Source: Aureimonas glaciei
GTDB lineage: Bacteria; Pseudomonadota; Alphaproteobacteria; Rhizobiales; Rhizobiaceae
Reading direction: 5' to 3'
Length of the DNA: 64,000 nucleotides
Assembly (NCBI RefSeq): GCF_014643375.1
Contig: NZ_BMJJ01000005.1
Location: 186,001 to 250,000 of the forward strand
This document shows positions 54,757-63,607 of the stretch, in pieces (within the stretch, counting starts at the first letter, position 1; each line of letters starts with the position of its first letter). The notes beneath the pieces are model-generated. The model had not been told where the DNA came from. It did not search any database and saw only the letters and a list, made by a program, of their open reading frames with translations. Position numbers and translations under genes: made by a program.

Positions 54757-56034
54757 TCACATCAGAAGGTTGGGAAGGAAGAGCACCAGGCCGGGCGTGA
54801 AGGCCAGGAAGGCGATGAGGGCGAGAATCGTGGCGACGAAGGGCAAGGATTCCACCAGATATTCCTCGATCGGACAGTCGAGGATGCTGCAGACCGCGTA
54901 CATCGCCACCCCCACCGGCGGGGTCATGCCGCCGAGCGTGACGATCGTCATCATCAGGATGCCGAAATGCACGGGATCGACGCCGAGCGGCGTGATGATC
55001 GGCACGAAGATCGGGGTCAGCAGCAGCACCAGCACGGTCGACTCGATGAACAGGCCGCAGATGAAGATGAACAGAAGGATCAGGAAGACGACGAGGATCG
55101 GCTCCTGCGTCAGCCCGAGCATGAGCGCGGCGATGCTCTGCGGCGCCTGTTCGAAGATGATGGCATAGCCGACCATGCCCGAGAGCAGGATGATCAGCGT
55201 GATCACGCCGATGTCGACCACCGCCTCGCCGAGCGCGTCCATGCAGGCCGAGAAGGTCAGTTCGCGGTGGACGAAGACGCCGATGACGACGGCATAGACC
55301 ACGGCGAAGGCGCCGACCTCGGAGGGCGTGAAGATGCCGCTGCGGATGGCGACGAGCAGCGCCACGGGAAAGATCAGCGCCCATTTGGCATGCCACATCG
55401 CCGCGCCGATGGCCTTGCCCGTCGGCCTGACGCTGCTGGCGGCGCGGTAGCCGCGGCGGCGGGCGATGAACCAGACGGTGGTCATCAGCGCTACCATCAT
55501 CATCAGGCCGGGGATCACGCCGGCCAGGAACAGCCGGCCGATCGAGACATTGCCGACGAAGCCGTAGAGGATGAGGCCGAGGCTCGGCGGGATGGTCGCG
55601 GTGATCAGCGACCCCACGGCGATCGCCGCCGAGGTGAAACCCTTGGAATAGCCGGACCGGATCATTTCCGGCCCGAGAATGCGCGCCTCCATCGCCGCGT
55701 CCGCCACGGCCGAGCCGGAGACGCCGCCCATGAAGGTCGACAGGAGGATGCAGACCTGGGCGAGGCCGCCCGACATCCAGGAGACCAGCACGTTCGAGCA
55801 GCCGATCAGCCGGTCGGTGATGCCGGTGCGGTTCATCATGTGGCCAGCCAGCACGAAGAGCGGCACTGCCAGCAGCGGAAAGCTCTGCGAGGCCGTCGCC
55901 ACCTGCTGGATGCCGATCGAGGCGGGGATGAAGGGGCTCGTCAGGAAGAAGCTGAAGCCGGCAATGCCGATGGCAAACGCGATGGGCATGCCGAGGAGCA
56001 TCAGGCCGAAGAACAGGACTGTCAGGAGGATCAT
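54757..56034 (-). CDS. TRAP transporter large permease (DctM family), uxuA operon
   Basis: 425 residues, the standard DctM length, from the ATG at 56034 one base past the small-permease stop. Markers are SQSFPLLAVPLFVLAGHMMN, CILLSTFMGGVSGSAVADAA, ATIPPSLGLILYG and TPPVGVAMYAVCSI. The polytopic inner-membrane protein forms the channel. Position before uxuA suggests aldohexuronate import. Compared with the first TRAP permease (24327), it shares the fold but not close sequence, so the two are not recent copies. Confidence 0.95.
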   Translation of the reverse strand: MILLTVLFFGLMLLGMPIAFAIGIAGFSFFLTSPFIPASIGIQQVATASQSFPLLAVPLFVLAGHMMNRTGITDRLIGCSNVLVSWMSGGLAQVCILLSTFMGGVSGSAVADAAMEARILGPEMIRSGYSKGFTSAAIAVGSLITATIPPSLGLILYGFVGNVSIGRLFLAGVIPGLMMMVALMTTVWFIARRRGYRAASSVRPTGKAIGAAMWHAKWALIFPVALLVAIRSGIFTPSEVGAFAVVYAVVIGVFVHRELTFSACMDALGEAVVDIGVITLIILLSGMVGYAIIFEQAPQSIAALMLGLTQEPILVVFLILLFIFICGLFIESTVLVLLLTPIFVPIITPLGVDPVHFGILMMTIVTLGGMTPPVGVAMYAVCSILDCPIEEYLVESLPFVATILALIAFLAFTPGLVLFLPNLLM

Positions 56035-56035
56035 C

Positions 56036-56539
56036 TCAAAGCTCCTGATGCAGGCTGTCGTCGGCCCGGCTCTTGGCGAAGACGAGGGTCTTGTCGCGCA
56101 GGGCGACGAACACCTGGGCCGCGAGGACAAGCGCCAGGATCGAGGCGCCGAGCGGGACCGCACCGGTGACCCAGGCATAGGACAGGCCGCTGTCGCCAAA
56201 GATGCGCTGCGCGTTCATCACCGTCAGCTGGAAGCCGAACCAGGCGAGCACCGCGAGGAAAACGACGGTGATGACCGCCATCGCGAGGTCGACGCCGCGA
56301 CGCCAGCCGAAGGGCATTTTCTGCACGAAATAGTCGACGCCGATATGGGCGCGCTGGCGCAGCGCCTTCACCGCGCCGGTGAAGCAGAGCCAGACGAACA
56401 GGGCCTGGGCCATGTCGACCGACCAGATCAGCGGATAACCGGCATTGCGGGCAATGGCGGCAAAGAAAATCAAAAGGACGATCGCGGCAAGCAGCAGCTT
56501 GCCGAAGAGGTCCTCGATCCAGACGAGGATGGAGAGCAT
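56036..56539 (-). CDS. TRAP transporter small permease (DctQ family), uxuA operon
   Basis: 167 residues with four membrane helices. Family signs are IWSVDMAQALFVWLCFTGAV and the polar turn ALRQRAHIGVDYFVQKMP. It partners the large permease encoded directly after it. A perfect hairpin (56596-56616) separates it from the binding-protein gene. Confidence 0.93.
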   Translation of the reverse strand: MLSILVWIEDLFGKLLLAAIVLLIFFAAIARNAGYPLIWSVDMAQALFVWLCFTGAVKALRQRAHIGVDYFVQKMPFGWRRGVDLAMAVITVVFLAVLAWFGFQLTVMNAQRIFGDSGLSYAWVTGAVPLGASILALVLAAQVFVALRDKTLVFAKSRADDSLHQEL

Positions 56540-56595
56540 CGCGGGAACCCTGGGGAATGTGAGGGGCCATGGGGCCCGGGCCGTCCGGAGGACGA

Positions 56596-56616
56596 GGGGC
56601 GGTCTTCGACCGCCCC
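56596..56616 (-). terminator. intercistronic hairpin after second TRAP binding-protein gene
   Basis: GGGGCGGTC and GACCGCCCC form a perfect 9-base stem with a 3-base loop, 11 bases after the binding-protein stop on the minus strand. No T-tract, so probably an mRNA-protecting or attenuating element. Confidence 0.5.
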
Positions 56617-56627
56617 TTGCGACGCGC

Positions 56628-57614
56628 CTACTTGGCGAGGATGGCGTCGACTTCCTTCTTCAGCTCGCCGTAGCCGAGCTTGTCGTAGACGCCGGCCGTG
56701 GCTTCCTTGAATGGGGTGACGTCGATCTCGTCGATGCTGAGGCCCTTGGAGACCATGTCGGCATCGACGGTGGCGGTGGCGTCTTCCGTGCCCTTCGAGG
56801 CGGCGTCGCCGGCCGAGAGGGCCTCTTCCCTAACGATCGCCTGCAGGTCGGCCGGCAGGCCGTCGAACCAGGCGGCGCTGGTCACGAGGCCGGTGATCAG
56901 GCCGATATGGTGGGTCTTGGTGAGGTGCTTGACGACCTCATAGAGCCGCGCGCCGTGGGTGGCGGTATCCTGCGCCTCGGCGGCATCGATGACGTTCTGC
57001 TGCAAAGCGGGATAGACCTCGCCAAAGCCCATCGGCGTCGGCGTCGCGCCCATGGCGCTGATCGTCTCCATCCAGACCGGCGCGCCGGGGGTGCGCATGC
57101 GAACGCCGGCGAGATCGGCGGGCGTCGTCACCGGCTTCTGGGTCAGGAGGTTGCGCTGGCCCTGCCACCAGTTGAAGGACAGGATCTGGTGGCCCGAGGT
57201 GTCGTGCAGCTGCTTCGACCAGCCCTCGAACAGCGGCGAGGTCACGACCTTGCGCATGCCCTCAAAGCCGTCGGCGAGGTAGGGGCCGCCAAGAACGCCG
57301 AAATCCTTGACGAAGACGGCGAGGCGGCCGGGATCGACGAGCACGGCGACATTGGCGCCGGCGCGGGCCTGCTCGAGCACGTCCTCGTCCTTGCCGAGCT
57401 GCGAGCTCGGGAAGATGCGAACTTCGAGCTTGCCGGCCGAACGCTCGGCGACCTTGTCGCGGAACTGCTCGAGGCCCTTGTAGATCGGGTCCTCCGGCGT
57501 CAGCGCGGTGCTGACATTGAGCTGGTAATCCTGGGCTGCGGCGAGCGGCGCGCCGAGACCCAGCATCAGGCCGGCGACGGCGAGCGCGGAAAGACTCTTG
57601 CGTAGCGTGAACAT
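56628..57614 (-). CDS. TRAP transporter substrate-binding protein (DctP family), uxuA operon
   Basis: 328 residues from the ATG at 57614 (GGGAGGAGAAC upstream). The signal peptide is MFTLRKSLSALAVAGLMLGL with cleavage after AAA. The mature domain shows IFPSSQLGKDEDVLEQARAG, the ligand-Arg region GVRMRTPGAPVWMETISAMG and TPMGFGEVYPALQQNVIDAA. It binds the imported acid, likely a hexuronate given uxuA downstream. First gene of the operon; the divergent GntR gene starts 122 bases away. Confidence 0.94.
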   Translation of the reverse strand: MFTLRKSLSALAVAGLMLGLGAPLAAAQDYQLNVSTALTPEDPIYKGLEQFRDKVAERSAGKLEVRIFPSSQLGKDEDVLEQARAGANVAVLVDPGRLAVFVKDFGVLGGPYLADGFEGMRKVVTSPLFEGWSKQLHDTSGHQILSFNWWQGQRNLLTQKPVTTPADLAGVRMRTPGAPVWMETISAMGATPTPMGFGEVYPALQQNVIDAAEAQDTATHGARLYEVVKHLTKTHHIGLITGLVTSAAWFDGLPADLQAIVREEALSAGDAASKGTEDATATVDADMVSKGLSIDEIDVTPFKEATAGVYDKLGYGELKKEVDAILAK

Positions 57615-57736
57615 GTGTTCTCCTCCCATGACGTGAGCCATGACCTCCCATGGCGAGAACCGCGTCGCCCCTCCCGGGCATGCTCGCCCTTTCGGGTCCA
57701 GCTTGCGGTAGTCGACTTGTATGGTAGTATGAAGGA
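57615..57736. promoter_or_regulatory. divergent promoter/operator region, TRAP-uxuA operon and GntR gene
   Basis: 122 bases. Just before the GntR start lies an AT-richer stretch with the repeated pentamer GTATG (TTGTATG-GTAGTATG, about 57717-57731), which is a candidate site for the GntR protein or part of its -10 region. It is not a true palindrome, so operator assignment is weak. Confidence 0.35.
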
Positions 57737-58495
57737 ATGAATTTGCAAGCGCCTTTTCAGAAGCCCGAAATGCTCGACCCCAAGCTCGCCAGCGCCCCGC
57801 AGATCTACGCGCTGTTGCGCAGCGACTGCATCCGCATGAAGCTGGCGCCCGGTCAGGCTCTGTCGGAAAAGGAGATCGCGGCGCGTTTTGGCACCAGCCG
57901 GCAGCCGGTGCGCGAGGCCTTCATCAAGCTCGCCGAGGCCGGCCTCGTGCGCATCCTGCCGCAGCGGGGCACCTTCGTCATGAAGATTTCGCAACGGGCC
58001 GTCGGAGACGCCCGCTTCGTGCGCGAAGCCGTCGAGGTCGCCGTGGCGCGCACCTGTTGCCGGCTCGCGCCGCCAGCGGCGATCGATTCCGTCGCCGCCA
58101 TCATCGACGCCCAGAGTGCGGCCGCGGCGCGCGGCGACCACGAGGGATTCCTCGCCCTCGACGAGCAGTTCCACCGCGCCCTGGCGGAGGCGATCGACTG
58201 CGCCGAGGCCTGGCGGGCGATCGAGAACGGCAAGGCGCAGATGGACCGGGTGCGCTATCTCAGCCTGCCCGAGGCCTCGCCGATGACGCTCCTGATCGAG
58301 CAGCATGCCCAGATCCTCGGGGCCATCCGCCGCCGCGACGAGGCGGCCGCCGCCGGCGCCATGCGGGTGCACCTGCGCGAGATCCTCCTCGCCCTCCCCC
58401 GCCTTGCCCTCGAGCGCCCCGACCTCTTCGAGGCCGAGCCGCTGCCGATCCACGCGACGGACCTCAACCCGGCGACGCCGCCGTCGTCGGGCTGA
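57737..58495 (+). CDS. GntR-family (FCD) regulator of the TRAP-uxuA operon
   Basis: 252 residues. Winged helix: PQIYALLRSDCIRMKLAPGQ, then KEIAARFGTSRQPVREAFIK and LVRILPQRGTFVMKI. The C-terminal FCD domain carries the metal histidines (LDEQFHRALAEA, QHAQILGAI, RVHLREIL). The position, divergent from the TRAP-uxuA operon, makes it the likely repressor that responds to a uronate or fructuronate/tagaturonate-type product, as with UxuR/ExuR. That ligand is inference. Confidence 0.92.
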   Translation: MNLQAPFQKPEMLDPKLASAPQIYALLRSDCIRMKLAPGQALSEKEIAARFGTSRQPVREAFIKLAEAGLVRILPQRGTFVMKISQRAVGDARFVREAVEVAVARTCCRLAPPAAIDSVAAIIDAQSAAAARGDHEGFLALDEQFHRALAEAIDCAEAWRAIENGKAQMDRVRYLSLPEASPMTLLIEQHAQILGAIRRRDEAAAAGAMRVHLREILLALPRLALERPDLFEAEPLPIHATDLNPATPPSSG

Positions 58496-58684
58496 TCGGC
58501 GCCTATCGAGGGTATCCCTTTCGAAGGTCAGCGCAGTCAACGGCCGAAGAGCGCTTGGCGATCCGCTTGACCTGGAGCGGCAGTCCGTCGACGCTGTGAG
58601 GCATCGACCGGGCGCACCGCCGTGATCCGCAACACGCGGCCCATTGCGCTTGCGCTGCCCGGTTCGGTGCCCAGGGGAGACAGC

Positions 58685-59842
58685 ATGCCACCGTTCCAGT
58701 TCGATACCACCGCCTCCATCGTCTTCGGCGAAGGCGCCGTCGCGCGGATCGGCGAGATCGCGGCGGCCCGGCTGGGGCGGCGGGTTCTCGTCGTCACCGA
58801 TCCCGGCATCGTCAGGCTCGGCCTGATCGAGCCGGCGCTGGAGGCGCTGACGACAGCGGGCGTCGCCTTCTCGGTGTTTTCCGCGGTCGAGGCCGATCCG
58901 CCAGAGGCCGTGGTCATGGCCGCGGTGGCGGCCGCCGCCGACATCGAGGCCGAGGCGATCATCGGCTTCGGCGGCGGCTCCTCGCTCGACGTCGCCAAGC
59001 TCGTCGCGGTGCTGGCGCTGGGCAGCGAAACCCTTCCTGGGATGTACGGCGTCGGCAAGGTGAAAGGCCCGCGGCTGAAGCTGATGCTGGTGCCGACCAC
59101 GGCCGGAACCGGCTCCGAGGTGACGCCGATCGCCATCGTCACCACGGGCAGCGCCGAGAAGATGGGCGTCGTCTCGCCGGTGCTGCTGCCCGATATCGCT
59201 TTGCTCGACCCCGAACTCACCTATGGCCTGCCGCCGCACATCACCGCCGCCACCGGCATCGACGCCATGGTCCATGCGATCGAGGCGCATGCCTCCGCCG
59301 GCGCCAACAACAACCCGATCTCGCAGGCCTTGGCGAAGGAGGCGCTGCGGCTGATGGGCCGCTCGCTTCTGAAGGCGGTGCAGCACGGCGAGGACCGGGC
59401 GGCACGGTCCGGCATGTTGCTCGGCTCTCTCCTGGCCGGCCAGGCTTTCGCCAATTCCCCGGTCGCGGCCGTCCACGCCCTCGCTTATCCCATCGGCGGC
59501 CATTTCCATGTGCCGCACGGCCTGTCGAACGCGCTGGTCCTGCCGCATGTGCTGCGCTTCAACGCCGGGACGGCGGCAGGCGCCTATGCCGACATCGCGC
59601 CTTGCGTCTTTCCGGACATGGAGGCGATCGGCCGGCCGGCGCGGGCCGCGCATTTCGCCGAAAGGATGGCGGCGCTGTCGCTGCAGTGCGGCCTGCCGCA
59701 GCGCCTGCGCGACGTCGGCATACCGGAGGATTTTCTGCCCCGGCTCGCCGCCGACGCGATGAAACAGACACGGCTTCTCGTCAACAATCCGCGTCCCCTG
59801 AGCGAGCAAGACGCCCTCGCCCTCTACCGTGCCGCCTTCTGA
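58685..59842 (+). CDS. iron-containing alcohol dehydrogenase
   Basis: 385 residues from the ATG at 58685 (AGGGGAGAC upstream). The N-terminal NAD fold has FGGGSSLDVAK, the type III alcohol dehydrogenase signature. Metal ligands are in GIDAMVHAIEAHASAG and in HALAYPIGGHFHVPHGLSNA. The family reduces or oxidises short alcohols, lactaldehyde or hydroxyacids, including maleylacetate and some sugar-acid intermediates. It follows the GntR gene by 189 bases on the same strand and may belong to the hexuronate group. The substrate is unknown. Confidence 0.92.
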   Translation: MPPFQFDTTASIVFGEGAVARIGEIAAARLGRRVLVVTDPGIVRLGLIEPALEALTTAGVAFSVFSAVEADPPEAVVMAAVAAAADIEAEAIIGFGGGSSLDVAKLVAVLALGSETLPGMYGVGKVKGPRLKLMLVPTTAGTGSEVTPIAIVTTGSAEKMGVVSPVLLPDIALLDPELTYGLPPHITAATGIDAMVHAIEAHASAGANNNPISQALAKEALRLMGRSLLKAVQHGEDRAARSGMLLGSLLAGQAFANSPVAAVHALAYPIGGHFHVPHGLSNALVLPHVLRFNAGTAAGAYADIAPCVFPDMEAIGRPARAAHFAERMAALSLQCGLPQRLRDVGIPEDFLPRLAADAMKQTRLLVNNPRPLSEQDALALYRAAF

Positions 59843-59993
59843 GCCCTTCCCCGGCTCTTCCTGCAACGCGCGGGCCGAGCCGGTCGGGATTTCCGCATTG
59901 GTCCCGGAAATTGGTAGAGCGTTCTTTCCCCTGTCCCGCGCCGTCGCCTAATCCTGGCCTGCAAGCCACGTCGGACGGACAGGGACAGGCGCC

Positions 59994-60638
59994 ATGGTCA
60001 CCACACTCATCATCCCGGGCTATCGCGGTTCCGAGGCTTCGCACTGGCAGCGCCACTGGGCGCGCGACCTGCCGGACAGCGAGGTGGTGGAGCAGGAGGA
60101 TTTCGGCCGGCCGATCCTCAGCGAATGGCTGCATGCGCTGGAGGCGCGCCTGGCGGCGGCGCCGGGCGCCATCCTCGTCGCCCACAGCCTCGGCTGCGCC
60201 CTCGTCGCCCATCTGGCCACGCGCCCGTCTGCCGCCCATGTCGGCGGCGCCCTCCTGGTCGCGCCCGCCGATGTCGATCTCTTGGCGCGGGACCATCCGG
60301 ATTTCGAGGATTTCGCTCCGATGCCGCGGGAGACCCTGCCCTTCGCCTCCATCCTCGTCGCCAGCCGCAACGATCCCTTCATGCGCTTCGGCCGGGCTGC
60401 GGCGCTGGCCGAGGATTGGGGTTCGGGGCTCGTCGATCTCGGCATGGCCGGCCACATCAACGTCGCCAGCGGCTTCGGCCCCTGGCCGGAAGGCGCGATC
60501 CTCGCCGCCGCGCTGCGCGGCCGCCGGCCATCGGGCGCCGGCAAGGCGGGCGCAATCGCCGGCGTGCCGACCGCTCGGGACAGCACGCCGATTGTCCGGC
60601 CAGCAACCATGGTGGACCGGCCTTCCATCGGCTGCTGA
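59994..60638 (+). CDS. RBBP9/YdeN-family alpha/beta hydrolase
   Basis: 214 residues. The family opening is TTLIIPGYRGSEASHWQRHW. Nucleophile Ser lies in ILVAHSLGCALVA, the acid in ASRNDPFMRFG and His in GMAGHINVASGFGPWPEG, a complete triad. This group (PF06821) contains small serine hydrolases of unknown natural substrate. The C-terminal 40 residues after LRGRRPSG are low-complexity and longer than usual. It converges with the exonuclease gene. Confidence 0.88.
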   Translation: MVTTLIIPGYRGSEASHWQRHWARDLPDSEVVEQEDFGRPILSEWLHALEARLAAAPGAILVAHSLGCALVAHLATRPSAAHVGGALLVAPADVDLLARDHPDFEDFAPMPRETLPFASILVASRNDPFMRFGRAAALAEDWGSGLVDLGMAGHINVASGFGPWPEGAILAAALRGRRPSGAGKAGAIAGVPTARDSTPIVRPATMVDRPSIGC

Positions 60639-60697
60639 CCGCCCACACTTCGACGGCGCAAGCGACCGGATGCCCCCCCGACCGCTGCCCGGACCGG

Positions 60698-61729
60698 CTA
60701 CCGCTTGAAGCGCTCCGCCGCGCTCATCCATTGCACGAAGGGATCGACCGGCGCCTGGTAGACCTCGGTCTGCAGGAAGGCCCGCTCGGCGTCGAAATCG
60801 GCTTCGTCGACCTCCCGCCACCAGCTCTTGAGCTGGCCGTTGCTGCCGTCGCTCCAGCGATAGCCGCGCGCCTTCAGGAGATCCTTGGTGTGAAACGGGC
60901 TGCCTTCGGCCCAGATCCGGCAGCGCCGCCGCGCCGATTTTTCGACGAGTTCCGAGAAGGCCGAGGCGCGCCCGGCCGTGCTGGGACGGTCGAGCACTTC
61001 GAGCAGCGCATGGCAGTCGTCGACGGCGCGGTGGCCCTGGTGGAACCAGCCGCACTGGCCGACGATATAGCCAAGCTTGGCGCCCTCGAAGCCGCGGCCC
61101 GACCAATCGACCTCGGCGACCGAGCAGGCCCACGGCTTGACGTCGAAACCGCCGGTCAGGCGCTCGCAGAAGGGACGGTCGAAACCGGCATTGTGGGCAA
61201 TGACGAGATCGGCGGGCGCGATGAAGGCGGCGACGGCCTTGAGATCGAGCACCTGCCCGGCCACCATCGCGTCGGTGATCCCGGTGATGCGGGTGATCTC
61301 CGCGCTGATCGGCTGGCCGGGCTCGCGCAGCGCGCTGAACACGCCGATGACCTCGCCGATCCCGGCCGCGTCATAGGTGAAGGCGACCATGCCGAGCTCG
61401 ATGATCTCGTCTTTCGCCGGGTCGAGGCCCGTCGTTTCGGTGTCGAGAATGACGCCGATGCGCTCGCCGGCGCGCGGTGGCGCCGATGCGCGCGCAGCCA
61501 CCGGTCGGGGCACGAGGCTGCGCAGGATTTTGAACCGCCCGGTCTCCTCCAGCCGCCGAGCTGCGGCATCCTCCTCGTCCTGCCGATTCGGGGTCGAGAC
61601 GGCCTGCCGCGGCCCGCGGGCCGCGGACATCTTGGCGCCCCTTTGCGTCCGGGCAGGTTCGGACGGCGGCGAAGACGGGTCCTGCCATGGCAGGAACAGA
61701 TCCGCCTGGGTCGCTCGCGAAAGGGTCAT
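60698..61729 (-). CDS. 3'-5' exonuclease (DEDDh, DnaQ-like)
   Basis: 343 residues. A roughly 85-residue Ser/Pro/Arg-rich N-terminal extension precedes the exonuclease domain. The DEDDh residues are present: Asp96 and Glu98 in ILDTETTGLD, Asp in AHNAGFDRPF, and His/Asp in GHRAVDDCHALLEVL. A C-terminal part (GSPFHTKDLLKARGYRWSDG) resembles the extra domain found in many alphaproteobacterial homologs of this length. It degrades single-stranded DNA or RNA ends; a link with DNA polymerase III is not implied. Confidence 0.9.
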   Translation of the reverse strand: MTLSRATQADLFLPWQDPSSPPSEPARTQRGAKMSAARGPRQAVSTPNRQDEEDAAARRLEETGRFKILRSLVPRPVAARASAPPRAGERIGVILDTETTGLDPAKDEIIELGMVAFTYDAAGIGEVIGVFSALREPGQPISAEITRITGITDAMVAGQVLDLKAVAAFIAPADLVIAHNAGFDRPFCERLTGGFDVKPWACSVAEVDWSGRGFEGAKLGYIVGQCGWFHQGHRAVDDCHALLEVLDRPSTAGRASAFSELVEKSARRRCRIWAEGSPFHTKDLLKARGYRWSDGSNGQLKSWWREVDEADFDAERAFLQTEVYQAPVDPFVQWMSAAERFKR

Positions 61730-62073
61730 GGGCTGGACGTCTCACTGGAAGCTGATGGCATCGCGGGAGGATCGATCGGCGCGCACGCCGTCGGTGATCA
61801 CCGGACAGAACAGGAGGCGGACGCAGCTGTCCAGAGGTTCACGTCCTCAGCCGCCGCATCACCCCGGTATTGACCAGATCTTGGCCCGTCGCGCCAAGTT
61901 GGACGAAGGCGGCATGCGGCTCTCCACGCAATCGCGGTCACGGCCTGTTCCGCCGTCGCCGCCGGAGTGCTAGGTGAATTTGCATGCCTCCCTTGGGGGT
62001 GAGACAGGAACTGCCGCCACCGCCATCGCACCGGTTTCGGCGCGAAGGCAGGTCGGCAGGACGGGAGCCAGGC
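61730..62073. promoter_or_regulatory. divergent promoter region between exonuclease and MFS exporter genes
   Basis: 344 bases without a gene. It must contain both promoters. I see no clear -35/-10 pair and no strong palindrome. Confidence 0.35.
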
Positions 62074-63267
62074 ATGACTACGATCGACACGGCTGCGGCA
62101 AAACTCCCCACCGCAACGCTCTCCGTTCTCCTCGCCGTCAGCGCCTGCCACATGCTGAACGACGTCATGCAGTCGCTGCTGGCCTCGCTCTATCCGTTGC
62201 TCAAGGCGAATTACGGCCTGGACTTCGTACAGATCGGCCTGCTCACCATGGCCTTCCAGGTCACGGCCTCGCTGCTGCAACCCGCGGTCGGCGTCGTCGC
62301 GGACCGCTGGCCGATGCCCTATGCGCTGCCCGTGGGCATGGCCAGCACCCTGGTCGGATTGCTGCTGCTGGCCAAGGCCGGCAATTTCGCGGTGTTGGTC
62401 GGCGCCGCCTGCCTCGTCGGCCTGGGATCGGCGATCTTTCATCCGGAGGCCTCGCGCGTCGCCCGTCTGGCGTCCGGTGGACGGCATGGCTTTGCCCAAT
62501 CCCTGTTCCAGCTCGGCGGCAATGCGGGAACGGCGATCGGCCCGCTTCTCGCCGCCTTCATCGTTCTTCCCTACGGCCAGGGAAGCATCGCTTGGTTTGC
62601 CGGCATCGCGCTCCTGGGGATGGTCATCCTCACCCTGACGGGCCGTTGGTACGCCGCCCATCGCCGCCTGAATGCCGGCCGCCCGGCCGTGAGCCGCAGC
62701 CTGCCTTTGCCGCGGGGCGACATCCTCATGGCGCTCGGGATCCTGATCCTTCTGACCGCGACGAAGAACGTCTACATGGCGAGCTTTTCCAGCTACTTCA
62801 CCTTCTACACCATCGAGCGCTTCGGCCTCAGCGTCCGCGACGCGCAGCTGATGCTGTTCCTGTTTCTGGGCGCGGCCGCGGCCGGCACTTTTGCCGGCGG
62901 GCCGATCGGCGACCGCTACGGCGCCCGCTTCGTGATCTGGTTCTCGATCCTCGGCGTCATCCCCTTCGCCCTGATGCTGCCCTATGCCAACCTGTTCTTC
63001 ACGGGCGTGCTCAGCGTCGCGATCGGCATGATCCTGGCCTCGGCCTTCCCGGCCATCGTCGTCTTCGCGCAGGAACTGCTGCCGGGCCGCATCGGCCTCG
63101 TGGCCGGGATCTTCTTCGGTTTCGCCTTCGGCGCGGGCGGGCTCGGGGCCGCGCTTCTCGGCACGCTCGCCGACAGTCACGGCATTGCCTACGTCTATCA
63201 GGTGATCTCCTACCTGCCGATCCTCGGCGTCGCGACCATCCTGCTGCCCAAGCTCGCCCGTCCATAG
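62074..63267 (+). CDS. MFS transporter, fosmidomycin-resistance (Fsr)-like
   Basis: 397 residues from the ATG at 62074 (GGGAGCC upstream). Twelve membrane helices. Fsr-type features: ACHMLNDVMQSLLASLYPLL in helix 1, AVGVVADRWPMPYALPVGMA, IFHPEASRVARLASGGRHGF after helix 4, FQLGGNAGTAIGPLLAAFIV, and the late IVVFAQELLPGRIGLVAGIF. E. coli Fsr exports fosmidomycin; the natural substrate is unknown. No partner gene is adjacent. Confidence 0.9.
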   Translation: MTTIDTAAAKLPTATLSVLLAVSACHMLNDVMQSLLASLYPLLKANYGLDFVQIGLLTMAFQVTASLLQPAVGVVADRWPMPYALPVGMASTLVGLLLLAKAGNFAVLVGAACLVGLGSAIFHPEASRVARLASGGRHGFAQSLFQLGGNAGTAIGPLLAAFIVLPYGQGSIAWFAGIALLGMVILTLTGRWYAAHRRLNAGRPAVSRSLPLPRGDILMALGILILLTATKNVYMASFSSYFTFYTIERFGLSVRDAQLMLFLFLGAAAAGTFAGGPIGDRYGARFVIWFSILGVIPFALMLPYANLFFTGVLSVAIGMILASAFPAIVVFAQELLPGRIGLVAGIFFGFAFGAGGLGAALLGTLADSHGIAYVYQVISYLPILGVATILLPKLARP

Positions 63268-63607
63268 GCTCGCCGCGCGCCATCAGCGCCGTTGCCTCGC
63301 TCGGCTCGAACCCCTGTAGGCCTCGGCTCGGCAAGCCGGGGCCGAGCGCCGTCTGGACCGATGGACGCACGACAGCGATGCGGCTCGGCGGCGCGTCCTG
63401 AGCGGGCTTGATGGAAATTCTTCGCACATAATCGAGACCGGCTCGTCCCTGAAGCACCTTCAGCACAGGCCGTGTCGAAGAGGCGGAGCCTTGGCGGCTT
63501 GGCCGTTCGCTTTCGCATTGGCCTATGTCCGCGCGATCCCAAGACGGAATTGACACCCAGGAGCCATTATGTGAAAGTTATCTGATTATCTCATAATGTG
63601 AAAATAC
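63268..63607. promoter_or_regulatory. gene-free stretch upstream of IclR gene, with operator-like repeats
   Basis: 340 bases. The first 270 hold only GC-rich sequence with spurious frames. The last 60 are AT-rich: TTGACA at 63550-63555, then CATTATGTGA (63565-63574) and TCTCATAATG (63589-63598), inverted arms matching at 9 of 10 positions with a 14-base spacer. The tandem TTATCTGA/TTATCTCA lies between them. They overlap the expected -10 region and are probably the autoregulatory site of the IclR protein. Confidence 0.55.
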
